Origin: Tritrichomonas musculus
Taxonomy: Eukaryota; Parabasalia; Tritrichomonadida; Tritrichomonadidae
NCBI GenBank assembly: GCA_039105265.1
Contig: JAPFFF010000005.1
Location: forward strand, 6,185,501 to 6,249,500
DNA length: 64,000 nt
Direction: 5' to 3'
Shown here: in pieces, positions 38,744 through 50,000 of the stretch
Position numbering within the stretch: position 1 is the first letter of the stretch
Layout: every line of letters begins with the position of its first letter
Notes under the pieces: generated by a model
Told to the model about the DNA's origin: nothing
Database searches by the model: none
The model's input: only the letters and a program-made list of their open reading frames with translations
Position numbers and translations under genes: made by a program

Positions 38744-40657
38744 ATGAATGCGAATCTAAATCGACTACAAAATTATGTCATAGCACTAAATCTCCCAGTC
38801 TTTCCAGAGAAACGTAAGGTTCAATTTCAAAAAGTCTTAGCTGGAATTCTTCAAAAATCAGATCCTTCCATTACAGTTGACTGCATTAACGTACCAATTA
38901 AAGATGAAGTTTCTCAAGGTTTTGCATTTATTAAGTGCCAAGATTACACAGCTGCCAGAAATCTCGTCGCAACCGCTGATTATTTACAGCTTGATAAAAA
39001 TAGCAAAGAACTCAAAAAGAGAGCACGATTAATTTTATGTGAGACTTATAAACAAATTATTAACGATAATTATCCTAAACCAACATTACTTGATGTCAAG
39101 CCACCACCTCACCCACTCGATAAATTTAAACATCACTTGAACTGGTTTTTAGTGGAACCACGTCTCTTTGATCAAATTGTATATACGCAAGGTAAAATCC
39201 CGCATGCTGTTTATTTCAATCATACAAACGCAACACTTGAAGAAATGGATCTTTCACCTGATAATAATTCAGCAGATGATTTCTTATTTTCACCTGATGG
39301 TGCCTTTCTTGTTACAAAAACACAAGACAAATTGAATTTCTATTGCTCAGAAGATTGGATGCAATTTTCAGTTCTCAGCTATCCAAAACTGACAAATTAT
39401 TTCTATTCCCCTAGTGGCTTATATATGATCTTACAAAATCTAAGTCAGGAGCATGATAATCAAAATAATCCATTCGGAGCTACTGTCTTTGATTTAATGA
39501 AGTCTTCTATCATTCGAAAGTTCAGTGTTGACAAACCTCCATCATCTGCTATATCTGGAACAGAAGATTATCCAAAAGTAACAAATACAATTGAATTTGG
39601 TTGTGGCGACATAATCATATATCAAAATAAAGAAATGAGACTTTTCTACCCACCAGAATTCTCTTCTAAAGATTCAAAATCCATCGACCAAGTTTTCGAC
39701 AGATTTTGCCCATCTATGGCACATAAAATTTTATTTACATTTAGAACTCAAGTTCAGGCAGCTCCTCCTCGTATTACATTTTACAATACAGAAACATTTG
39801 AACAGATATATACTATTCCTAAATATAATACAAATGATGCTATTTGCTTCTGGCATCCAACTCTTGCTGTTTGTGCAGTAATTGCAATTACAAAAGATAA
39901 ACGATCATTACTTATATACGATCTCCGTGCCAAAAATATTCTTTCTTTCAATGATGAAGGTCTCAAAGGATCAGTTATTACATGCGCCTGGGATCCACAA
40001 GAAGACAATTTATGCTGCGCAGCTATTGTAAAAGAAAGTGGTTCTTCACAGATTAGACTTTATAAAGTAAACAAGAATTTGAAAACATTTTCAGTTGGAT
40101 CTACAGGAGGATCCACTATTCAATATTCACCAGGCGGCCGTTTCGCCGTTGTTTATGATGGAAAAAGTCGTAAGGATGTTAGATTTTATGATATGGAAAA
40201 TGGTTTAATTAAATCACTTCCAATTGAAGGCTTTGATTCAATTACTTGGGATCCATCAGGTGTTTTTATCATGGTATCTTTCTATGCAACTGCCTCAAGT
40301 AGATCATCAAATGCAAAATTCTCAATTTACTTATTTGATGGAAGCAAAGTCTTGTCAAAGCAAATTCCAGATTGCCGAAAATGCCTCTGGAGACCAAGAA
40401 TTACTAAAATTGATGCCCAACCACAAGATGTTGAAGTTCCAGAAAAATTATTAGATGAAACCATGCATAAATTTGGCAGATTTGGAGCTGTTGATAAGAA
40501 AACATTGGAAGAAGAAAAGAAACAAACACAATATAATCAAATGGAAACTTTCTTACAATTCCAAAGCGTAGCTCAGTATCGTCCAAATATCCAGAAAAAT
40601 GAAGCAGTATTCACAGTTAGCATCCCTCCAGCGAGTGAAAAAATCAATTATGAATAA
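38744..40657 (+). CDS. Translation initiation factor eIF3 subunit B
   Basis: 637 residues. The N-terminal RRM-like domain (about 10-100) has the RNP1-like segment GFAFIKCQDYTAARNLV. Then HHLNWFLVEPRLFDQIVYTQG corresponds to the conserved LRxWLxxxxxRDQFVxRxG linker of eIF3b, followed by a nine-bladed propeller (about 150-560) with recurring FSPDGAFLVT, YSPSGLYMIL, CAWDPQEDNL, YSPGGRFAVV and TWDPSGVFIMV turns. eIF3b is the core scaffold that binds the 40S subunit and eIF3a/g/i. The C-terminal helix (DKKTLEEEKKQTQYNQMETFL) matches the part that binds eIF3i/g. It is slightly shorter than fungal and animal homologues. The stop codon sits in TAAAT. Confidence 0.9.
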   Translation: MNANLNRLQNYVIALNLPVFPEKRKVQFQKVLAGILQKSDPSITVDCINVPIKDEVSQGFAFIKCQDYTAARNLVATADYLQLDKNSKELKKRARLILCETYKQIINDNYPKPTLLDVKPPPHPLDKFKHHLNWFLVEPRLFDQIVYTQGKIPHAVYFNHTNATLEEMDLSPDNNSADDFLFSPDGAFLVTKTQDKLNFYCSEDWMQFSVLSYPKLTNYFYSPSGLYMILQNLSQEHDNQNNPFGATVFDLMKSSIIRKFSVDKPPSSAISGTEDYPKVTNTIEFGCGDIIIYQNKEMRLFYPPEFSSKDSKSIDQVFDRFCPSMAHKILFTFRTQVQAAPPRITFYNTETFEQIYTIPKYNTNDAICFWHPTLAVCAVIAITKDKRSLLIYDLRAKNILSFNDEGLKGSVITCAWDPQEDNLCCAAIVKESGSSQIRLYKVNKNLKTFSVGSTGGSTIQYSPGGRFAVVYDGKSRKDVRFYDMENGLIKSLPIEGFDSITWDPSGVFIMVSFYATASSRSSNAKFSIYLFDGSKVLSKQIPDCRKCLWRPRITKIDAQPQDVEVPEKLLDETMHKFGRFGAVDKKTLEEEKKQTQYNQMETFLQFQSVAQYRPNIQKNEAVFTVSIPPASEKINYE

Positions 40658-40832
40658 ATTATACATAAATGAAATATTTCAATATAAAATGCTTCTCTTA
40701 ATTATATAGAAAGTAAAATAATTTCAAACATCCAAGCACTTATATTTTCTTTCTTTTTTTTTGTTTCCAAAAGATAAAATGATCAAAAAAGATAATTAAG
40801 TATTAAATAAGAAATTTACTAAAATAATAAAT

Positions 40833-41177
40833 TTAAACTGGGCCCATTTTGATAGTTGTGCCGTCGAACTTGCTGGTAAGAGTTAAGTTGCATGCAAGAC
40901 GTGATGTTGATGTAACACCTTGTGAATTTTCGAGGGTTGCTGCCTCATCTTCTTCAGGCTTTGTATAAACACTTGACTCTAAGATACAGTGGCAACCACC
41001 ACATGCCATATTTCCGCCACATGCGCCTTGAAGTTCTTGTGCTGGGGTTCCATCAATAGCATCGAAAAGACGGTCTCCTTCGTTGAACTTAATAGGAATC
41101 TTTTCTCCTGCACGATTTATGATGGTTAATTGTGGGAAAAATCGGGCTCCGAAGCTGCGTTGGACAGTGGAAAGCAT
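40833..41177 (-). CDS. Hydrogenosomal [2Fe-2S] ferredoxin
   Basis: 114 residues. The first 13-14 (MLSTVQRSFGARFF) form a short Ser/Arg/Phe presequence of the type that directs proteins into trichomonad hydrogenosomes, where it is removed after an Arg-Phe or similar site. The mature part is adrenodoxin/vertebrate-type ferredoxin: cluster ligands C53, C59, C62 (in GACGGNMACGGCHC) and C96 (RLACNLTL), giving C-x5-C-x2-C...C; C64 is extra, as in many family members. It carries electrons from pyruvate:ferredoxin oxidoreductase to [FeFe]-hydrogenase and activates nitroimidazoles in this lineage (known for trichomonad ferredoxins). The stop overlaps TAAAT. This gene is the strongest taxonomic marker in the window. 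Confidence 0.95.
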   Translation of the reverse strand: MLSTVQRSFGARFFPQLTIINRAGEKIPIKFNEGDRLFDAIDGTPAQELQGACGGNMACGGCHCILESSVYTKPEEDEAATLENSQGVTSTSRLACNLTLTSKFDGTTIKMGPV

Positions 41178-41576
41178 TTTTCTTTTATAAAAAATGATGT
41201 GATAATTATCCCATCGTCAACTAACTTTTAATATAAGAAAATATTATAATAATGAAAGGGTTTTCTCCAAATTAACAACATTAAATTTTAGTATTTTGTG
41301 CTTTAATTTATAAAATTAAAAGTTATAATATTTTTATACATAACATTATAAGATAATAATATTTTTATTTTAATAAACGATATTTTACAAATTGAATCGA
41401 TTATTTTTTTTTTGTTTCAAAAAAAAATAAATTGCTTTTATCGTCAATTATAATCAATTAAATCAATATCTTTGTATTTACAACAACACTAATTATAAGA
41501 TTTTCTTTTCATAAATAAAAATAAAAGCAATAATCTTTAAAATATGGGTGAAATATTAACAAAGAGGTGGTTTTGA
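41178..41576. other. Ferredoxin upstream region
   Basis: Contains the ferredoxin promoter; otherwise AT-rich sequence with no gene. Confidence 0.45.
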
Positions 41577-43218
41577 TTAAGGGGAAACTAGGATTTGAAA
41601 CTTTTTGAATATAATTCAAATTTCTATACAAACTTTTTGATACACGATCTGAAAAGATCGATTAATTGCAAGTTCTCTGATAAATATTGTCCGATGAGAA
41701 TTATTATATAGGTTTTAAATATTCTGAAATTTATTATTATCTAAAAATTAATGAATGAAAGTAAAAACAAATAATAAAAAATATTGAAATTCGGATCTCG
41801 TCCGTGTAATAAAATAAATAGTTTTAATAATAATAGTAAAAAGTAACAATAATTTAAAACATTATTCAAGTAATTTTGCATGAAAAAACAATCACATTAT
41901 AAAGTTATGAAACATTTAAGTTGGGTTTTGAGGTACTGAGATTTTTTTTCTGATGAGTTCTGGTGGTTCATATTAATCATGCAAAATCATATGATTATTT
42001 TATATTTATATTGGACGATTTTTTTCTTTTTAACCAATTGTATCCCTTCAAAAAATATGATTATTATATGATGATGAATTAGTTTTTGTATACAGGCTTT
42101 TGCAAGTTATTGAAAAACGATATTCATGGAAACATATATGTATTAAAAAAGATAAATAAATAGATGGAAATCAAACCAAACAATTGAACAAAAAATAAAT
42201 TTGGATTTAAATATGTGCTTTTTTTTGTAATTATCATGAGAAAAGTGGGCTTAACTGAATTATAAATGTGAGATTTACTTCTACATCATTTGGACATTGA
42301 TAAATGCTGTTTGGAAACTTCAAAAATTAGAAGCGCGTTTAGAATTATTTATTTTATTTTTAATTGAAATTTTAAGAAAATTATCAAAAACATTGAAAAA
42401 CTTTATTTTATCATTTTATTAATATCTTCTTATAATATATTAATTCAATTATTTTATAAAGGCAATCATTTTTTATTGCATTAATAATATATATATAAAA
42501 GATTTTTGATTAAATATTATTTATTTATTTTTAATATAAATCTTTATTTTTTAATATAAAAATTGTTAATTCAGAAATTTTCTAATAATTTCTTATCGTT
42601 TTTATTTTATAAACAACATTTATACTTAAAAACTCAATTTTTTATATTAATAATTGTATTATTTGTAATTAGAAATCATGATAAAAAATAAAATAGCTAG
42701 AAATATTCAAAAAATTATGGAAATATAAAAATATAATAACTTTTTATGAAATAAAAATTGAAAGGAATAACAACTATTGAAAAATATAAAAAATATATTT
42801 ATTTTGATATTTTATTTAAGTTAATATTGTTTTGTAACTATTTTAATTATAACATTGATTTCTCTTGATAAATATTCAATTCAATGTTTAAAAAATGACT
42901 CTTTTTCAAAATCGGTAAATTCACAGAAATATTAACATACTTGCCATCATCATGCGAAAAAAGGTTAAAATGAAAAATTTTAAGAAGATTTACCTTATTA
43001 TATAAGTGATAACATCATTTAATAAATATTCAGAAAAAAAGAATTAGAAATGGGTATAACTAATCAAAAATACGTTTGCTTGAATAATTTTATTGAAAAC
43101 TCTAGAGTTTAATAGCATATAAGCATTTGTATGAATGATAAAATAGGAATAATACTTTTTATTCAATTTTTTTGAATATGCATTCAATTTGTTGATCGTT
43201 ATCCTAGTTTCCCCTTAA
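41577..43218. mobile_element. 1.63-kb TTAA-flanked element
   Basis: The element 41581-43214 has perfect 14-bp inverted ends GGGGAAACTAGGAT / ATCCTAGTTTCCCC, immediately flanked by TTAA at 41577-41580 and 43215-43218. The ends differ from the 240-bp TTAA family, so it is a second TTAA-specific family (piggyBac- or Kolobok-like by target only). ACTTTTTGA occurs twice just inside the left end (41600, 41632). No open frame of note, so it is non-autonomous. Confidence 0.82.
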
Positions 43219-44005
43219 TTGAAAAAATGTAAAAACGGTTTCCCAGAAAAATAATATCCAGAAAATGTAAAAAATATCTTCACTCAAAACTCTTTTATCA
43301 TTTTTTTTTAAATAAACTTTTTTTTATAACATGAATCGTATCAAGATGAATAATTTTTGCGGAAAATTGCTCTATTTTTTGGAAAACTAATCTTCAATTT
43401 TCCATAGTTGAAGTTTTCTTGAAATATACAATTCAATTGAATCAAGAAAGTTATCATTGACATAGTATTGCTATTCTTTCATCAATGAATAGCTGCATTT
43501 TTATTTTCTGGTATTAAAGTTAACATTTTTTTTTTTTTCAAAATTGATCTTCAAACAGAAAATATCATTACAATACCTTTTATGCCAATGATTTTAAGGC
43601 TTTGACTTTATTTAAATCGACATTTTACGAAGCATTACTTGTTAATTGTTACAAAAATAATTTTTTTTTTTTTTTTTTGATGATTGCTTTCTATCAAAAG
43701 AAACTAAAGAAGTGTATTATTGGATATTATTAGTTTGTAAGCCAAATCATTCCATTAAGCCAAAAATTTTTTTTTAGGATAATCAAATGTAATGCGATCA
43801 AAGCTAAACTTTTTAATACTTTATCATAAATTTTTTTTTAATCCTTCGATAGTAAGCACAAAATGCAATTTTATAGCTTTAAAACTATAAATATTTTTCT
43901 AATTCTTATGAATTATTGTAGTGAAAGTATAGAAAAAGTTGAATTAGTGACATCAAAAAAAAAAAAAAAAAAAAAAAAAAAATGCAAAAGTGAAAAATAC
44001 AATAT
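43219..44005. other. AT-rich gap with homopolymer tracts
   Basis: 3' region of the BEACH gene (minus). Contains T and A tracts (about 43660-43678 T; 43957-43982 A). No gene is seen. Confidence 0.45.
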
Positions 44006-47000
44006 TTACAATATATTCAAAATTTGATTAACAGAAGAAGACAAGTCACTTGGAATGGAAGTTTCATTAATATCTTCTATATCTATTTTCAAAACTTTTC
44101 CTTCCATTGTTCCAATCAAAAGTGCCTTACTTGGGCTATTTACAACTTCAATAGAAGATGTATTATAACCATTGAATGTCCAAACATGCTTAAAGCTTGG
44201 AATCTTAATTAATTCAATTTTCTTATTTCTGAGAGCTACTGCCAACATTTCCCGACCATTATACCATTCAAAAACTGTCATGCAGCGAATGTAGCTGTCG
44301 AAGAGGCAACAACTAATCTCGTTCATGTTTATATCGTATACTTTGATAATGCTACTTGCGGGCCTTGAGATGCAAACACAAATTGTACCATTGCTAGAAA
44401 TTTTTATGATATTAGGATCATCAATATTTTCATCAGCAGCACCATATTCGTTTAGTAAGCCAGCATTATGAGAATCTTCATCTAATTTATCATCCTCGTC
44501 GTAATAATCATATTCACTTTCTAAATTATTTGCATCGTTCGTATTATTATTATCATTTTTATCATCATCAGCATCAATATTCAAAAATGAAGTTGAATGA
44601 TTAAGGTCAGTTTCATTTGCGCTCTCATTGTTGTAATAATAAATCGGTTCTATAGTATTAGTAATTTTAATCATCTTAATCACTCTGCCATTCATGAGAG
44701 AAGACGATACGAGGGTTCCATCTCTGGCACCTGAAACAATGATATTAGCTGTTTCGTTGATATCAACTGCGATAACTGGGCTGCAATGCTTAGTAATAGT
44801 AGCAACAGGTATGAGGCCAAATTCGCTGTTAATTTGAGGCTTAACGTCTTTATTTTCTTTATTTTCCTTAACGTCTTTATTTTCTTTATTTTCTATATTT
44901 TCTGTTGGACTTTCGATTTGCATTGAAAATATTGAAGGAACTGATTGATATGTACCAACTTCTTTAGCTTGATTATCTGGAAGTTTTGCCAATCCTTCCT
45001 TGAAAGCATCTGATGTTAAATTCTGTGAAGAGCTAAATGATCCACTGAGCAAATTATTAGATAATCCACCTGAAAAATTACTACTATTTATTGAAGTTGA
45101 GCTGACACTTGAACTCGAAATTGCATTTATGTTGATATTTCCACTCATTAAGTTAGGATTAGTATTTAAGTTAGAACTACTCGCTGGAATGAGATTTGAG
45201 GTAGGTAATGATGATGATAAATGCTGAAGAGCTGGACTAGATGAGGAAGTTATTACATTTTGAACTGAAGGAAGCTTTGGCATCATAAGAGGAGGGTCTG
45301 GAGGGATATTAGGCTTTTTCCATAAGGCTACAGTTCCATCCAATGAGGCTGTTGCGTAACGATGTTCTGTAATTGCAACTGCTGATATCTTGCCAACATG
45401 GAAACGCTTTGTAAATAATAAGCCTTCATTGATATGAGTGATACAGAAACAACGATCCCAAGGTGCTGTAGATAAGGCAATCTTACCTTTTGTTCTGATG
45501 AGTTTTGTACAGATATTGATATCTTCAGGCATAATGACAGAATTAATATTGAAAAGTGGCCTTACTTTATTATCTCTGTTTGAGAAAACATTGTAGTCTG
45601 AATTAACCACCGTTATGAAGCCATATTCATCTGATTCGATTGATAGAATTGGTTTTCCTTTTCCACAGTCAATAACTAAGTGTGGCTCATGAATTTTGAG
45701 TTGTTTCTTTAATACAAGCTTGGCTGGATGTGAATATTCAAAAATTTGAGAAGGTGCTTGGCCGAAGCAAGCAGCATATTCTCTTTTGAAAACAAGGTAA
45801 GGGTCGAATTCTTGTTGAATTTCAGAAAAGAAGAAAGGATGGAATATGTTATCTATTTGGACAGCTTTTTCACCACGAGAAGATATTCCGAATATCATAT
45901 CAATCCAATATGGAAGAGTTGCACTAACAACTGGAGATTCAAGAGCTGCACGATTTTTCTTAATAAAATCGAGTGGAGAAGAAGCCCAAGGGGGCAACTC
46001 TACATCACAATATTTGATATTATTACAATAGTTGACGTTTATTGGCTCATCGTTATTAATTCCCTGATCAGATCTACCATTTGTTAAAATCGAAGTTGAA
46101 TTATTCACCTGTTTCCAATTTTGCATTGAATTTTTCTTAGGATCTAGATGTAACGATTTTGATAAATTGGTAGAACTTGAATAAATAGTTGCTTTATTTC
46201 TTTGCAGTGATTTAACGAAGTTCTTTTTATTAGTAGGGCTATTAAACGGTATGAAGGAAGATCTATTTCCTCTATTTTCTTGACAACTTTTTGAATTCAA
46301 ACTGATCGGATTAATATTATAAGTTTTTGAGATAGAAATTGATATACCAAGGTCAAAATTATTAGCGTTAACCAAAAAATCAGGCAAATAAAAGAACTCA
46401 GGAATTAATTCTCTAAAGTCCATCATTGCTGTAGTTACAGATTCCCAAGCCTTTGGAATTGAATTAAAAAGACGATCAGAAAGGTCAAATTTTCCACTTT
46501 GAAGTTTTATATGAAGGGATGTGAAAGGCTCCACTCTAATTAAGTAACCGATAACAACAGCCGATGAAGAATAAAAGGATCCATATAAATAAGGCATGTC
46601 CATTCCATCAGCGTCGTCGAGTCTTTCCTTGAGCATTCTCAGTCGCTCTTCAGTAAGGGCCCCTAACGGTTTTGCCAGGTCCCTATAAACCGAAAGGTCG
46701 TTCAAATTGAGCACATCACTGGTGTAGTCCGCAATGACCCACGGAAAGACTGGATACTGGCCGAGATCATTGTAAGTTCGACCAGAAAACATGTTGATTG
46801 CCATCAAGTAGTCAAAATTTGACATTTTGCCATCTTGCCAGACTCTCTGCGTCTTCTCGATCAACCTTTTGATACTGTCATCAGTATCCTGTACGAACTT
46901 CAAGTTCTTGGGATTAATTCGGAGCAATTCGTGGATGATTTGGTCTCGTTGGTCGCCTACAAATTCAAAGAAATAAGCACGATGCATGTTTGTGAATATT

Positions 47001-50000
47001 TCCAATGACGTGTCTTGCGCCAAGTAACGTCTTTTGAAGACATAGACAACTTCGTCTAATGAAACATCGAGATATTTCGAAGGTGAATCGAATATGAGGA
47101 GTTCTGATGTTAGCATGAAGCTTCCGCTATTTACATCTTTCATTGTAATGTGCTTTGCATCAACTTTAATTATTATATCATCGGATTGAAGTTGGACAAC
47201 ATTTTCATTTTTATTAATTTCGCCAAGTTCGCTATCTTGGAACAAAGTTTCAACTGTTCGATCACCAATGAAGTCAGTTATACGAAGTTTTTTCATGATA
47301 GACTTATAGTTCTCATCATCATCATTATTATTGTTTTCGCCATTGATTCCCAGTTCGTTGTCAACTCGATTTGAAGTGTCTCTTAAAAGAGAAGCATCAC
47401 TGTGATTGGTGAAAGCAAAGTTCTCCTTCATCATGCCTCTTCTCATTATTTTCTGGATACTATTTTCAAGCTTCCAATGATGCGTGAAACTTTTCTCTGG
47501 AGGACACCAAGGACCTTTCTCATTTGACATTATTCGCCATGATTCAATGTACTTCTTCAAACCTTTTGTTTGCGCATTTCTCATTGATGATGCGAATCTT
47601 TGCAATTGCATCATAATTTGCGGATTCTGATGATTTTTTCCTGATGATAAAAGGCTGGGATTAACTGCTGGCGATCTAAAATCAATGAATGTTTGATAAT
47701 CTTTAGTTGTTGCCTTACTGACTTGGCTTGCTAAACCGTTCATGAATGTTGTTTCAACTTCATTAGAGAACTTTTCAATAGCCATTAACAAAACATTGAT
47801 TTCATATTCGTTTTTATTATCTTTGCCAAGATAAAAAGAATGGAATTCATCAATATTATTGAAATTCTGTGGCACGCTTAATTTAAATACATCCATTATC
47901 ACGCCATTGAATACTTTAAAGTCTTCAAATAAAACTTTATGAGAACCGTGTGTTAATGCTGTGTTATAAAAGATTTTCGCCATACCGGCCAAATAACATA
48001 TGAAACATTTCGTTTTCATCTCACTCAGATGCCCTTTTAATGGAATGTTGGACTTGATTGAATGACTGAATGGATAAAAAGTCGGATAAGTGTTTGGATT
48101 TTGAATGCCAATACTTATTGTGAATGAGAATAATAAAAGGTTATATTCATCATTCCCCAAAGAAGGATACAAAGACAACAACCTACAAAAACATTCAGCC
48201 AACTTTTCATCAACCCAAGTTCCAGTGAAAGGATCGATTCTAATTGCGTAGAAGTAATTCAAGGACAATTTTTCACATTTCATACGAATATTAATTAGAT
48301 CTTGATACTTTTCTCTAGCGAAACTTCTTTTCATTATGAACAAGTTGGAATTGTCGTCATTTTGATTGCTGGTTTGAATGGTGGTGCTGTTACTGTTATC
48401 TTTGCTTGTCAATGGAAGATTGGAGTCATTGGCAAGAGACGCAATTCTATCTTCTGAAGGCGAAGTTGAAGGTGCAGTTGAATGAATGGATGAAAGAGTT
48501 GCAGAATGAATTGCTGAATTAGCAGCTGACGATGATGAAGATGATAATTCTGAAAATTCTTGAGAGATAGACTTAACAGGCTTAAAACGATTCTTTTGAT
48601 TCGGTGAAGGTGTTGCAAGCAGCTTCTTATTTTTGGAGGACAAAAGAGACGAGCTGTTGTCGCGTGGTATTGACCAGCCTAAATTCGAAGGCAATGAAAG
48701 ACACTTGTCAACTTGTGTTGATTCAAAAGATAAAGATGCATACGAGTCAATGTCGGGCAAGACAAACATGTATTCAAATATGGCATTGACAAAAGTTGGT
48801 ATCGATTCTTCTTTGAATTTGCCTGTCAACAAAGAATGGTTCAAAATTGCAAAGAAAATCGCTTCCATGATAAAATAAACATCCCTCTTCAAAATGAATG
48901 ATAAAACATGCAATAGATAACGAATGCTGCCCATTTTTACCATGTCCATGTAAACGTAAGAAAGAGAAAGAAGAATGTCTCGCCCTGACTCGTCCATTGT
49001 TGTCTCATCAACGTGGATGATCTTCGGTTGTCGCACTAATTTACGATGCGCTTTTTGGTCAGAAAGTGGCTGATTAAACGTTCTCCTTCTAACCGTTAAC
49101 CGACTTAATATATAAAGAATAAATGGATGATCCCAGCACTTAGTTTTAACGAGCTTGAATCGCTTAGTTGTAACGAACTCCTTAATTTCAGTTGTGTAAA
49201 TTTTCCCAACTTTTTCAGGCAGCTTGGAAATAATTAACATAATTAAAGGCATGACTTTTTCAATTGATATTTGGCCATCAATACCATTTACGTGTTCATT
49301 TTTTGAGAACTTAACGTACGTGTCAATTGGATGCCCTTTCTTGTAGTACCCAAAGGCATACGAGAGGGCTACATCGGCAAAGTAAGAAGTCGTGTACTTC
49401 ATGTTGATGTAGCGGGTAATGCCGTCAATCCAAGCTGTCGTTGAGTAAGGACTGAGTAGCTTTTGGTGCTCTTCACGCGTGAACAGCATCAAGATGTTGA
49501 GGCTGTTCACTCTGACTTTCTCGTTATCAGACGTAATTAAGGGGAAAAAGTCGTTATAGGTGAAATATTTGGCCACTACTTTCAAAATGGTCGGATTTTT
49601 GTCTTGCAAAAGCTTAGTAAGGACAACTTGGAACTCGGAACAAAGAACTGGATCACTCATGTCAAGCGAATAGTGAATGAGAGTCTCTGCATCGTTAATT
49701 GTGAACCTGATCGGAACGATAAGCTCGGCCAAATGAAGAAGATTCGCACGAACTAAGGAAAGATCGTTAGGACGATAGATACCAACTTTTTCTGAGGCAT
49801 GGTCAATCCTGGGCTTGTCTAGAAGACATATATGGCTGGGACCATTTTTGCTCTGAATTGGATTTTCTGAGGTATTTTGGTCTTTCAATTTTGGATTTGA
49901 ATTTGTGTTAGTGTTGACTGACCAGAGAAAGACACGGATTAGCATTAATATATGTCGAAATGTAAGCTGTGTAACAATTACTTTTTTAATGCCTAATGGC

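Noticed and set aside
41577..43218. Same family as the 240-bp TTAA elements
   Set aside because: Terminal sequences are unrelated (GGGGAAACTAGGAT against GGTACAAATCC); only the TTAA target is shared.
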